DNA of 34,016 nucleotides from Gemmatales bacterium (GTDB lineage Bacteria > Planctomycetota > Planctomycetia > Gemmatales > HRBIN36). The stretch spans positions 1-34,016 of the forward strand of contig JANWVZ010000021.1 of assembly GCA_025056555.1 (NCBI GenBank). Reading direction: 5' to 3'. The notes under the pieces are model-generated. The model had not been told where the DNA came from, did not search any database, and saw only the letters and a program-made list of their open reading frames with translations. Positions 9,708 through 19,399 of this stretch are shown here, one piece after another (positions within the stretch are counted from its first letter, which is position 1; every line of letters starts with the position of its first letter). The position numbers and the translations under genes were made by a program.

Positions 9708-10595
9708 ATGCGGCGGCAAATGCTAAGCCTAGTGGTGGGGCTGTGTGTGGTTGGCTGGCTCGGCGCTCAGGAGAAACCCAAAGGGCCGGCAGTGCCACCG
9801 GGCACGCGAGTCTTGCGTGATTTGGAATACGTGCCCCAGGGACACGAACGCCACAAGCTGGACTTGTATTTGCCTGAGAAAGCGCCGAAACCCATGCCTG
9901 TAGTGGTCTGGATTCATGGCGGCGGTTGGCGCGCGGGCAGTAAAGACAATCCACCATTGCTCTGGTTGGTGGAGCGGGGCTATGCCGTGGCGAGCATCAA
10001 TTATCGGCTCAGCCAGCATGCCACCTTTCCGGCTCAAATCCACGACTGCAAAGCGGCCATTCGCTGGCTGCGGGCGAATGCCTCCAAATACGATATTGAC
10101 CCCAATCGCATTGGTGTTGCAGGTGGTTCTGCCGGCGGGCACTTGGCCGCTTTACTGGGAACGGGCGGAGACGTGAAGGAATTGGAGGGCGAACTCGGTA
10201 CGACCAAGGTGTCCAGTCGAGTGCAAGCTGTGTGTGATATTTTCGGACCGGGCGACTTCCTCCGCTTCGAGCCGATGAACCGTGATCCAAAATCGGTGCT
10301 GGCCCAACTCTTAGGTGGGGTCGTGGATGAAAAGAAAGACCTGGCGCATTTGGCCAGTCCGGTTACCCACGCCACCCGAGACGATCCTCCGTTTCTAATC
10401 TTGCACGGCACCGCCGATAAAGTGGTGCCTCTGGCGCAGAGCGAACTCTTGGAGAGAGCGCTTCGCCAAGCGGGGGTGGAAGTAACGTTAGTAAAAATCG
10501 AGGGCGCAGGTCACGGCGGACCGCAATTCAACACCGCCGAGATTCGCAAGACCATCGCTGATTTCTTCGACAAGCATTTGCGACCTGGCAAATAG
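9708..10595 (+). CDS. Alpha/beta hydrolase (esterase/lipase-like), probably exported
   Basis: Signal-like N-terminus; VVVWIHGGGWRAGSK oxyanion motif, GVAGGSAGGHLAALL nucleophile motif, PPFLILHGTADKVVPLAQS and GAGHGG. Confidence 0.92.
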   Translation: MRRQMLSLVVGLCVVGWLGAQEKPKGPAVPPGTRVLRDLEYVPQGHERHKLDLYLPEKAPKPMPVVVWIHGGGWRAGSKDNPPLLWLVERGYAVASINYRLSQHATFPAQIHDCKAAIRWLRANASKYDIDPNRIGVAGGSAGGHLAALLGTGGDVKELEGELGTTKVSSRVQAVCDIFGPGDFLRFEPMNRDPKSVLAQLLGGVVDEKKDLAHLASPVTHATRDDPPFLILHGTADKVVPLAQSELLERALRQAGVEVTLVKIEGAGHGGPQFNTAEIRKTIADFFDKHLRPGK

Positions 10596-10644
10596 CCTTG
10601 CCTCTCCGCGCACTGTGCCGTTCCGCTCTGAGTCCAGCTGCTCA

Positions 10645-10675
10645 CGACCTAAGAGGTCGGCTCGATTCTTTTTTC
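10645..10675 (+). terminator. Possible rho-independent terminator after the alpha/beta hydrolase gene
   Basis: cgacct-aag-aggtcg hairpin (10645-10659) followed by gctcgattctttttt. Confidence 0.45.
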
Positions 10676-10708
10676 GGTCTTGTGAGCGCCGTAGTCTAAA
10701 CTTGCAAA

Positions 10709-12451
10709 GTGCGGAGGGAAAAAGTCATGAAGCCCATAACAAGCTACTGGCTGGGAGGAGTGGTTGTCATGGCAATGGTGACGGGGCTTGGTGCCCAGAC
10801 TGGCCCTGGGGGGAACAACGATGCCGAGGAGCGGGCCCGGGCTTTTATTCGTTATTACGAGGAACAGGTACGACCGTTAGAGATTGCCGTCAACTTAGCT
10901 TGGTGGAAAGCCAATCTCAGTGGCAAGGACGAGGATTTCAAGGCTAAGGAGGAAGCCCAGAACAAGCTCGATGCGGCGCTAAGTAACCGCGAACGCTTTG
11001 CCGAGCTGAAGGCACTCTATGGCCAGGTCAAAGATCGCGTGCTGGCCCGGCAAATCCATCTGCTTTACTTAGCCCATTTGGAGAAGCAGGTGGCCCCCGA
11101 TCTGCTGCGTCAGATTGTCAGCAAGGCCAACGCCGTCGAAAAAGCTTTTAATGTTTATCGTGCCCGAGTGGGGGAACGGGAGCTGACCGACAGTGAAGTG
11201 CGTCGCGTCCTCAAACAATCTACCGACAGTTCGTACCGCAAAGCCGTTTGGGAAGCCAGCAAAGCCGTGGGCGCGGTCGTCGAGAAAGATCTGAAGGAAC
11301 TGGTGCGGTTGCGTAATCAGGCTGCTCGTCAGCTGGGATTTCCAGATTACCATGCCCTGCAACTGCACATTAACGAACAAAGTCAGGATGAGGTACTCCG
11401 CCTCTTCGACGAATTAGACCGTCTCACAAACCAACCGTTCCGCCGGCTCAAGGAACGTTTGGATCGGGTTTTGGCTAAGCAATACGGCTTGGCCATCTCC
11501 GACCTGCGCCCGTGGCATTACAAAGACCCCTTCTTCCAGGAATCAGTGGCGGATTATACTGCGGACCCCGACGCTCCGAAACCGCCTGCAGACCTCGATG
11601 CTGTATACGCGAAGGCGGACATTGTGCGTATCTGTCGGGATTACTTCGCCAGTTTCGGATTACCGGTCGAAGACATTCTGGCGCGAAGTGATTTGTTCGA
11701 GAAACCGGGTAAGAGTCCTCATGCGTTCTGCATAGATATTGACCGCGAGGGAGACGTGCGCGTGTTAGCTAATATCGTGCCTAACGAATACTGGATGAAT
11801 ACCATGTTACATGAATTGGGCCATGCCGTTTACAGCAAGTACATACCGCGAACGTTGCCCTATGTATTGCGCGCCGAGGCACACATCCTGACCACGGAAG
11901 GTATTGCCATGATGATGGAGCGCGCCAGCAAACAGTCTGCCTGGGCCCAGGCGATGGGACTGCACGTCCCTGATCCTGAAGCCTTCGACGAAACCGGCCA
12001 ACGCATGCTCCAGGCGCAGCTGCTGATCTTCTCGCGCTGGTGCCAGGTGATGCTCCGCTTCGAAAAGGAAATGTACGCTAACCCAGAGCAAGATTTGAAC
12101 CGACTCTGGTGGGACTTGGTCGAGAAGTATCAGTTGGTGCGCAGGCCCGAGGGACGAAACGCTCCCGATTATGCCAGCAAAATCCATATTGTCAGCGCAC
12201 CGTGTTACTACCACAACTACATGCTCGGCGAAATGTTCGCCTGCCAGCTGCACCATGCTATAGCCCGCGAGGTGTTGCGCACCACACCCGACAAGGCCCT
12301 TTACGTCCACCGTAAAGAAGTAGGGGATTTCCTCAAACAGAAGGTCTTCGGTCCGGGCCGGAGTATGACTTGGCAGGAGTTGACACGTTTTGCCACTGGC
12401 GAAGACCTCAGTCCGCAGGCGTTTGCCCGCGACTTTGGCGCGGGGCAATGA
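10709..12451 (+). CDS. Zinc metallopeptidase of M2/M3 (peptidyl-dipeptidase) type, probably exported
   Basis: 580 aa; hydrophobic N-terminus; MLHELGHAVYSKYI (HExxH) followed by AHILTTEGIAMMMER, which supplies a plausible third ligand. Confidence 0.85.
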   Translation: MRREKVMKPITSYWLGGVVVMAMVTGLGAQTGPGGNNDAEERARAFIRYYEEQVRPLEIAVNLAWWKANLSGKDEDFKAKEEAQNKLDAALSNRERFAELKALYGQVKDRVLARQIHLLYLAHLEKQVAPDLLRQIVSKANAVEKAFNVYRARVGERELTDSEVRRVLKQSTDSSYRKAVWEASKAVGAVVEKDLKELVRLRNQAARQLGFPDYHALQLHINEQSQDEVLRLFDELDRLTNQPFRRLKERLDRVLAKQYGLAISDLRPWHYKDPFFQESVADYTADPDAPKPPADLDAVYAKADIVRICRDYFASFGLPVEDILARSDLFEKPGKSPHAFCIDIDREGDVRVLANIVPNEYWMNTMLHELGHAVYSKYIPRTLPYVLRAEAHILTTEGIAMMMERASKQSAWAQAMGLHVPDPEAFDETGQRMLQAQLLIFSRWCQVMLRFEKEMYANPEQDLNRLWWDLVEKYQLVRRPEGRNAPDYASKIHIVSAPCYYHNYMLGEMFACQLHHAIAREVLRTTPDKALYVHRKEVGDFLKQKVFGPGRSMTWQELTRFATGEDLSPQAFARDFGAGQ

Positions 12452-12879
12452 CAGCTCCGTCCCCCTGGCCCAGGAAGACGGTGGCCCCGGTAAGATTCGC
12501 TGCCTCCCATCTGACATACTGTTTTGCCGCACTGCGGTTTGGAAAATGGCCTGATCAGGGACACAGTTGTTTGTTGAGGAGAGTCCCTTACGCCGAATGA
12601 TTCTGTCTCGACCTGTCGCGGATTTCCTCGATTGCGCAGATGTGTCTTTATGATCGAAAAGTACGACCGGCCAACCTTACAACTCTGGGTACACGAAAAC
12701 GACGTGAATCAAATTCAGTGCGGTTGACCGAATATTCTGGCCCGCGAACCTCCGCGACCAGCAGGCTGGTCGAAAGGGACGCAGCGGCTCATTGTGTGAT
12801 ATTTTTGTGAATATTACGTCAACAGGAGTAACTATAATTACGCCAAAAGGACTAGGGCACCAGCAGAGGGGAAAGGTCA

Positions 12880-13683
12880 GTGCGGCGAATCGCCATCTTG
12901 CCGACCTTGTGTACTCTGGGAAACGCCGCCTGCGGGTTCACTGCCATTATGCTGGCAACCGGAGCCGGGTTAGCCAGTGATTGGCCGAATGAATCTGCAC
13001 TTTACACGGCGGCCTGGCTGATTTTCGCCGCGATGGTGTTCGACGTATTTGACGGTTTCCTGGCACGGCGCTCGCGCACGGCCAGTCAGTTTGGTGCCGA
13101 ACTGGACAGCTTATGCGATGCGATCAGTTTCGGCGCCGCACCGGGTTTTCTGCTGTTGCAGTTGGGTAGCCATTTCACTAACCGCCTGGCGGGGGAGATT
13201 TTTCTGCTCATCGCGCTCTTGTACATGGTTTGTGCCGTGCTGCGCCTGGCTCGCTTCAATGTGCAAACTACTCTCGAAGCAAAAAGCCATAAGAGTTTTC
13301 AGGGTTTACCCTCGCCAGCGGCAGCGGGTTGCCTGGCCTCGCTGGTGCTGCTTGGCTATTCGCCTATGCGTTATCCGTGGTTGCCCGACGAAGTCCGTCA
13401 GGCCGTGCACTGGTTTGCTCCCCTCGGCGCCACTGTCGTGGCTCTGCTAATGGTTTCTCGTATCTCCTATCCCCATTTGGCCATGCACTGGCTGCGCCGG
13501 CGCCGACCTTTTACGGAGGTCGTCGAGGTAATTTTCGCCGTATTCCTGCTGGTCTTTTTGAAAGAAGTGGCCCTTCTGGGGCTGTGCTGGCTATATGTAG
13601 TGGCCGGTCCAGCTCTGTCCTTGGTACGACGAAAAGTGCCTCAGACCCTCGAGGCCTCCGCATCACCGATTATCGAGCGGTGA
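12880..13683 (+). CDS. pssA: CDP-alcohol phosphatidyltransferase, likely CDP-diacylglycerol-serine O-phosphatidyltransferase
   Basis: GTG start; MRRIAILPTLCTLGNAACGFTAIMLA and DVFDGFLARRSRTASQFGAELDSLCDAISFGAAPGFLL, matching the DGxxAR...GxxxDxxxD motif; several hydrophobic segments. Confidence 0.88.
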   Translation: MRRIAILPTLCTLGNAACGFTAIMLATGAGLASDWPNESALYTAAWLIFAAMVFDVFDGFLARRSRTASQFGAELDSLCDAISFGAAPGFLLLQLGSHFTNRLAGEIFLLIALLYMVCAVLRLARFNVQTTLEAKSHKSFQGLPSPAAAGCLASLVLLGYSPMRYPWLPDEVRQAVHWFAPLGATVVALLMVSRISYPHLAMHWLRRRRPFTEVVEVIFAVFLLVFLKEVALLGLCWLYVVAGPALSLVRRKVPQTLEASASPIIER

Positions 13684-13785
13684 TTCTTGTAAACCTAGTC
13701 AGTGAAACCGTTGCAGTAAAGCGGCAGCAACCATGCGCGACGCGATCATCTTGAACACATGCTCCCAGTTCTGAAGAGCGACCTT

Positions 13786-15084
13786 TCAGCCGTGGTGCGG
13801 CATTTGGGAGGAGTGGGGAGTCGGCGGTTCCCAACGCAACGACCAGCAGATTACTACGACAGCCAACGCGGAGATCAGCACTGACAAACCTAGCGGCATT
13901 CCCGCTGAAGCCAGCGCCAGCCATTTTCCCAGCCAAGGCATCAGCAAACCGCGCAGGCCATTCAGGATGAAGTGAATGCCGTTATAGGTAGGAATGTCGT
14001 CCGGCGCAGGGGCAAACTGTACCGACGCCAAAGCCCAGGTGACTTGTCCGCCACCTTCCGAAACGCCTCGCAACACACTACCGACGTACATCAGGGCAGG
14101 CGCGAGCCAAACCAATCCGCCGAGATAACAGGCCAAATAGCCCGTCATCACAATGGCAATAAGCAGCCGGGTTCGCACGATACCAATGCGGTCGAGAACG
14201 TAACCCCAAATTGGCGAAGTCAGTGCCAGCACCAGCTGCGGCACAACAGTCATCCATAATGTGATGCTCGCCGTGTCCCAGCCCAATCTTTCGTGCGCCA
14301 AGACGATGCTCACGCCCCAACTCACAAAAAACGCGGAGCCTGACAGGAAAAAAGCGATTTCAAAATAACGGAATCTGCGGTCCTGCTGCATGACCTGGCG
14401 GAGTCGCTGCCAACCGGTCCGCCACGAACCCGGTCTCCCCACCATTGGCTGACGCAATAACCGCAATTGCCCATAAAACACGCAGGCCACCAAGCCACAC
14501 AATCCTGCTAACGGGTAAAGCCACTGATAACTGCGCACATCCTGACTGGAGACCACGCCGGCCAGCAACGCGGCCAACACCATGCCGAGATAATTCCAGA
14601 AAATCAGAGTCCCCAGCACCCGGCCAAACAGACTTCGCGGGTAGGTGCAGTAATATGTGCTCGATTGTCCCATGCGCATTCCGGAGTGGAACAATTGGGC
14701 CAAGGTAATAATGGCGGTAAACAGGGCACCATTTTCCACCCAGAACAGGGCAAACAGGGGCAGGTTGGCCAGCAGGGCAGTCTGCACCACTAACTGATGC
14801 ATGCCCACACGCCGACCCCAGGCGGCCCACAGCGGCCCCAGAAATGCCCCACAAGGAAAGGCGCAGGTGATTACCGTGACGTAGGCCATTCGCGTCAAAG
14901 TATCTACTTCGAAACACGTTGCCGCTATCGCGGGAGCAGCAAACAGAATCATACCCATAAAGAAACCGTTAAACAGAGAAAAGAGACTCTCCCTCAGCAG
15001 ATTATGGCGTATCAGTGCTTCGGAAAAATCTGTATGGTCAGGCTGTGCCGGCCAAGTCGCTGGCGCGTGGCTTATCGCACTCAT
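13786..15084 (-). CDS. MFS-type transporter
   Basis: 432 aa with about 12 hydrophobic segments; MFS-like loops such as GPLWAAWGRRVG and SPIWGYVLDRIGIVRTR. Confidence 0.85.
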   Translation of the reverse strand: MSAISHAPATWPAQPDHTDFSEALIRHNLLRESLFSLFNGFFMGMILFAAPAIAATCFEVDTLTRMAYVTVITCAFPCGAFLGPLWAAWGRRVGMHQLVVQTALLANLPLFALFWVENGALFTAIITLAQLFHSGMRMGQSSTYYCTYPRSLFGRVLGTLIFWNYLGMVLAALLAGVVSSQDVRSYQWLYPLAGLCGLVACVFYGQLRLLRQPMVGRPGSWRTGWQRLRQVMQQDRRFRYFEIAFFLSGSAFFVSWGVSIVLAHERLGWDTASITLWMTVVPQLVLALTSPIWGYVLDRIGIVRTRLLIAIVMTGYLACYLGGLVWLAPALMYVGSVLRGVSEGGGQVTWALASVQFAPAPDDIPTYNGIHFILNGLRGLLMPWLGKWLALASAGMPLGLSVLISALAVVVICWSLRWEPPTPHSSQMPHHG

Positions 15085-15222
15085 GGGTAGTATCGAGCTT
15101 GACTGCGGTAACGATTTCGGTGTGTGTCCGCTTTACTATACAATCAACGCGACAAATTGTCTTGCTCAACTGGTCAGGGCAGGGAGCACTTCTTAGAAAA
15201 ATTATGTCGGGGGGAACCGATC

Positions 15223-15687
15223 ATGCCGATGGTGCTGAAAAGTTCGGCTTTTGCGCAGGGAGCGGTAATTCCGAAAGAACACACGGCGGACGGTCGGGAT
15301 ATTTCACCGCCCCTTGAGTGGACTGACCCCCCTGTGGGAACCCAATCCTTTGCGTTGCTGTGCGAAGACCCAGACGCCCCGCGGGGACTATGGGTCCACT
15401 GGGTGTTGTTCAACGTTCCGCCTCAGACCCGCTCACTACCTGCCGGCGTGCCGCCCCACGATCATCTGGCCGATGGCTCCCGACAGGGCCGCAACGATTT
15501 CGGCCGCATCGGTTATGGTGGACCAGCTCCACCGCGCGGTAAGCCCCATCGTTACTTCTTCCGCTTGTACGCGCTCGACACTTCGTTGGGACTGCCACCC
15601 GGAGCCACTCGCGAAATGCTCTTAAAGGCGATGCACGGCCACATCCTCGAACAAGCCGAAGTCATGGGAATCTACGCTCGGCCCTGA
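15223..15687 (+). CDS. YbhB/YbcL-type Raf kinase inhibitor-like (PEBP) protein
   Basis: In-frame ATG at 15223; MPMVLKSSAFAQGAVIPKEHTADGRDISPPLEWTDPPVGTQSFALLCEDPDAPRGLWVHWVLFNVPP and YGGPAPPRGKPHRYFFRLYALDT are typical PEBP motifs. Confidence 0.92.
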   Translation: MPMVLKSSAFAQGAVIPKEHTADGRDISPPLEWTDPPVGTQSFALLCEDPDAPRGLWVHWVLFNVPPQTRSLPAGVPPHDHLADGSRQGRNDFGRIGYGGPAPPRGKPHRYFFRLYALDTSLGLPPGATREMLLKAMHGHILEQAEVMGIYARP

Positions 15688-15707
15688 ACGCTCGGAGGCG
15701 GCCCGCG

Positions 15708-16181
15708 GTGAAATTTACGGAAGCTCTGTCTGCCTGCTGCGGTGTTTCTCTGTCTGGGTTGGCCTTGTCAGCGTTAGTGGGCGTGCTCCTTGGGGCGGGC
15801 GCTTACACCATTTATTACGCCGAGGCCACCTCCTACCTGCGCGATGAGCCGACTGCTTGTATCAATTGTCACATCATGCGGGAACATTATGAATCCTGGC
15901 AAAAGGCAGGACACCATACGGTTGCCGTCTGCAATGATTGTCACCTGCCGCACCGTTTCGTCGGCAAATGGACCGCCAAGCTCCGCAACGGTTTCTTCCA
16001 CTCCAAGGCGTTTACGTTCCAGGACTTTCACGAGCCGATTCTGATTCATCCCTGGAACCATGGCATTGTGCAAGCCAATTGCGTGGCCTGCCATCGGGAA
16101 TTAGCGCAGCACATCTTGTTGGCGGGTCAGCCGGACTGCATCCGCTGTCATCAGGCTGCCGGCCACGGCCCGCGTAAGTAG
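15708..16181 (+). CDS. nrfH: NrfH-type tetraheme cytochrome c, quinol-oxidising subunit of nitrite reductase
   Basis: GTG start; N-terminal TM helix; four heme motifs CINCH, CNDCH, CVACH and CIRCH; directly upstream of nrfA. Confidence 0.92.
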   Translation: MKFTEALSACCGVSLSGLALSALVGVLLGAGAYTIYYAEATSYLRDEPTACINCHIMREHYESWQKAGHHTVAVCNDCHLPHRFVGKWTAKLRNGFFHSKAFTFQDFHEPILIHPWNHGIVQANCVACHRELAQHILLAGQPDCIRCHQAAGHGPRK

Positions 16182-16230
16182 GGACTACTATTACGAAAGC
16201 CTCAGGAAAGGATGTAACGGGGAAGATTCT

Positions 16231-17724
16231 ATGGCTCAAACGGCACCCGCCCCGCCAAGCCGATGGCGCTGGATCGGCTACACGCTCACGATCGCGCTGA
16301 CAGCACTGGCGACGGTCGGCATTCTGGCTCTGTGGCAAAACATCACCGAACGCAAACGCGAAGCTCGGGAGACCGTGTTTCGAATCGTCGAGATTACCGA
16401 AGACACCATTGATCCCGCGGTCTGGGCTAAGAACTTTCCGCGCCAGTATGACAGTTACCGGCGCACCGTGGACGTGGAACGTACCAAGCATGGCGGCTCT
16501 GAAGCGTTCCAGAAGCTGGAAAAGGATCCGCGCCTGAAATCGCTGTTTCAAGGCTTTCCCTTCAGCGTGGATTATCGCGAAGAGCGGGGCCATGCCTATA
16601 TGCTCCAGGATCCCGACGAGACTGAACGCCTCAAGGGACCGCAGCGGCCCGGTGGGTGTCTGCATTGCCACGCATCGTCTTTGGGGGCGATGTACCAGCT
16701 AGGCGTGCAGGCTGGTGTTCCTAAAGACGAGAGCCAACGTCAGCAGGCGATCTTCAAAGGTTTCGAGGTGTTATGCTCAAAGAGTTATTGGGAGGTACGC
16801 CCATTGGTGGAGCATCCGGTCAGCTGTGGCGATTGTCACGATCCGCAAAGTTTAGCCTTGCGAGTTACCCGACCAGCTTTCATCTACGCCATCCAGGCCC
16901 TGGCCCGTTCCCAGGATCCCGTACCTCACCTGCCCAGTATTGAACGTTGGCGCGGAGGCGACCGCAAGAAGGAATACGATCCCAACCTGGAAGCGAGTCG
17001 GCAAGAATTACGCTCTCTGGTCTGCGCTCAGTGTCATGTCGAGTACTACTTCCAGCCGCCGAATCGCTTGCTGGTGTATCCTTGGCATCAGGGGTTGAAA
17101 GTAGAACAGATCGAGGCCTATTACGATGCGCAACAGTGGAAGGACTGGACGCACCCAGAAACCGGTGCCCCACTACTCAAAGCACAACATCCAGAGTTTG
17201 AGTTATGGTCGCAGGGCGTCCACGCCCGCGCAGGCGTCGCTTGTGCGGATTGTCACATGCCTTATCGCCGGGAGGGCGCGCTCAAGATCAGCGACCATCA
17301 GGTTCGCAGCCCGCTGCTGAACATCGCGCGTGCGTGTCAGACGTGTCATCCCGTGAACGAAGCGGAATTACTGGCCCGCACTGTCGCCATTCAGGATCGT
17401 ACCGTTGCGTTGCTCGACCGAACCGAGAATGCCCTCATGGATCTCATCGCGGCCTTGGCCCAGGCACGCCAGGCCGGCGTGGACGAGTCGCGCCTTCAGC
17501 AGGCACAACGATTCCATCGGCAGGCTCAATGGCGGCTCGATTTTGTCCTGGCGGAAAACTCCACGGGGTTTCACGCCCCGCAAGAAGCGGCTCGCATTCT
17601 CGCTGAAGCGATTGATCTCGCTCGCCAAGGCCAACTTGCTGCCTGGCGTGCTCAGTCTCTGCGAGTTGTAAGGCCCACAGACGAGAAAACACCTGTCGCA
17701 ATCTTGTTGCCGCGCAGGCCCTGA
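16231..17724 (+). CDS. nrfA: NrfA, ammonia-forming pentaheme cytochrome c nitrite reductase
   Basis: N-terminal TM anchor; five heme motifs CLHCH, CGDCH, CAQCH, CADCH and CQTCH; CAQCHVEYYF and LLKAQHPEFELWSQGVH are typical of NrfA. Confidence 0.93.
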   Translation: MAQTAPAPPSRWRWIGYTLTIALTALATVGILALWQNITERKREARETVFRIVEITEDTIDPAVWAKNFPRQYDSYRRTVDVERTKHGGSEAFQKLEKDPRLKSLFQGFPFSVDYREERGHAYMLQDPDETERLKGPQRPGGCLHCHASSLGAMYQLGVQAGVPKDESQRQQAIFKGFEVLCSKSYWEVRPLVEHPVSCGDCHDPQSLALRVTRPAFIYAIQALARSQDPVPHLPSIERWRGGDRKKEYDPNLEASRQELRSLVCAQCHVEYYFQPPNRLLVYPWHQGLKVEQIEAYYDAQQWKDWTHPETGAPLLKAQHPEFELWSQGVHARAGVACADCHMPYRREGALKISDHQVRSPLLNIARACQTCHPVNEAELLARTVAIQDRTVALLDRTENALMDLIAALAQARQAGVDESRLQQAQRFHRQAQWRLDFVLAENSTGFHAPQEAARILAEAIDLARQGQLAAWRAQSLRVVRPTDEKTPVAILLPRRP

Positions 17725-18078
17725 AAGTGAACGAATCGCTCCGCCGGATTTCCTGCCACCGTTCTTGTGGCTTTACACCGCTGATACCTGCCATCAAATG
17801 CACCCAACGGTAGCACGATTTTGGCAGACAGGTTCCTGCCAGCAAAGAACGGATTATTGGTGCACGAGCAAAGTTTCTGAGCATGGCAGGGGTTCGATGG
17901 TTTCCCCAAGACTCGAAGTTTTCTTGGTTCGTTACACCGACCGCGACAAGCTCCCCGTTTCAGGGAGATGCTTAAGGATTCGCCAACTGAGGCGGAGTTC
18001 ATTCCCAGGTCGAATGTGCCAATTGGATGATTATTCCCCGGCAAGCCCGCTTCAGCGTGCAGGAATCATCCACAGTAC

Positions 18079-19008
18079 CTAATCGCACAGGTAGCGACGG
18101 AAAACCCGGTGAAGATGCTCGCGAACCGCCGGGAGGTGTACTTCGGTAACCATATCCACATTTGGCGGGGCTCGCCTGGGAGTCAGGTCCACGACTGACA
18201 TGCCGCGCGTCAGTTCTCCTCGAGTTTCGACGTCCACGGTCATCGGGCGAGTGTGAAACGCATGCCGACACGTCAGCACACTGATGCCAAGCACATCTTT
18301 CAGATGGAAGCCTTCGATGCCATATAACCGCGAAGTCGCACCGACACCGTAATGAAGGATTTTTCGCAGAAACCTGCAGGCACGCGTGTCGCGATCCGTG
18401 AACGTGGCAATTTCTGCGGGTGAAACCAGCAATTGCCGGGTGACGTCCAGGGGCACCAGGATGATTGGGGCGCCACAATGCAGGACCTGCCGCGCTGCCT
18501 CTGGGTCGCAATAGAAATGAAACTCCGCAACGGCCGAGGCATTACCCGGCTCCCGCCACGCCCCGCCAACTACCACGATTTGGCGAACTCGCTTAGCCAA
18601 TTGCGGCTCACGGTCCAGGGCTCGTGCCAGCACTGTCAGCGGACCCAGACATACCAGGGTCAGTTCATCGGCATACTCCGTAGTCAATTCCACCAGTAAC
18701 TTGTCCGAAGGAAGAGTGCGATGACGGCCTGCGTATGGCCAGGAAATGCCCCCCAGGCCGCCGGAGCCGTGCAGGCGTGTTCCCTCAACTTCATAACGCA
18801 CGGGCAACGCTTCCCCCAATCGGGGCCAGCGCGGCGGATCGAGATTATCCACGACGATTTGTACGTTGCGGGTCGCTTCCTCGGCCGAAATGTTCCCCGC
18901 CGTCGCCGCTATTCCTACCACCTCCAACTGCGGATCGTACAACGCAGCCGCGATGGCCACCGCCGTGTCTATCCCTGGATCGGCAATCAGCGCAACTTTA
19001 TGAGCCAT
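18079..19008 (-). CDS. Inosine-uridine nucleoside hydrolase-like protein with a degenerate metal-binding motif
   Basis: 309 aa; LIADPGIDTAVAI, GIAATAGNISAEEATRN and LHGSGGLGG correspond to conserved nucleoside hydrolase blocks. Confidence 0.85.
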   Translation of the reverse strand: MAHKVALIADPGIDTAVAIAAALYDPQLEVVGIAATAGNISAEEATRNVQIVVDNLDPPRWPRLGEALPVRYEVEGTRLHGSGGLGGISWPYAGRHRTLPSDKLLVELTTEYADELTLVCLGPLTVLARALDREPQLAKRVRQIVVVGGAWREPGNASAVAEFHFYCDPEAARQVLHCGAPIILVPLDVTRQLLVSPAEIATFTDRDTRACRFLRKILHYGVGATSRLYGIEGFHLKDVLGISVLTCRHAFHTRPMTVDVETRGELTRGMSVVDLTPRRAPPNVDMVTEVHLPAVREHLHRVFRRYLCD

Positions 19009-19168
19009 ATGGTTATCTTAGCAATTCCGTCCGGGTTCGGCGCACCTTTGGCCGGAATGAATGACACTCTCCTGGTCTTTCCCTTTCTTCTCAGCGGCTC
19101 GGCAAACTCATTGCTTGTAATTCCTCTGGATAGAGAAAGAAACTCAGTGTTCCATAATCACCGGTTGT

Positions 19169-19205
19169 AATTTATATAAATTCGGGTTGGCCTACCCGGA
19201 TTCTC
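19169..19205. repeat. Two overlapping palindromes: 14-bp perfect palindrome plus adjoining hairpin
   Basis: aatttatataaatt is its own reverse complement (19169-19182). aattcgggt-tggcct-acccggatt forms a 9-bp stem with one G-T pair. Confidence 0.6.
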
Positions 19206-19246
19206 TCAAGCAGGACGGAGAAAGGCTAAATAATTAAGCGGACGGG

Positions 19247-19286
19247 GTTTCACCAACATGTCTCCTCGGAATAATCTCAAAGGGAT
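19247..19286. repeat. Imperfect tandem-spaced repeat, copy 1 (locus C)
   Basis: gtttcaccaacatgtctcctcggaataatctcaaagggat. Confidence 0.75.
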
Positions 19287-19323
19287 GATACGGTACCTCG
19301 GTTCTTACCTCCTTGCCCCCTGC

Positions 19324-19362
19324 GTTTCACCAATGTGTCCCCCGAAATAATGTCAAGGGACC
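19324..19362. repeat. Imperfect tandem-spaced repeat, copy 2 (locus C)
   Basis: gtttcaccaatgtgtcccccgaaataatgtcaagggacc; starts 77 bp after copy 1. Confidence 0.75.
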
Positions 19363-19399
19363 TTGTTACTGCAATTTCTCCAGGACGGAATTGTTTAGC

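Noticed and set aside
12740-12800. Segment cgaccagc-ag-gctggtcgaaagggacgcagcggctc upstream of pssA resembling part of a GEMM/c-di-GMP-type riboswitch
   Set aside because: Only a short local resemblance; the second stem and the receptor/tetraloop architecture could not be found. A cmscan run would settle it.
16957-17606. Alternative-frame plus-strand ORFs inside nrfA and elsewhere (for example 17205-17606, 13329-13754)
   Set aside because: Overlap well-supported genes in another frame; Arg/Ser/Pro-rich translations typical of GC-rich off-frame reading.
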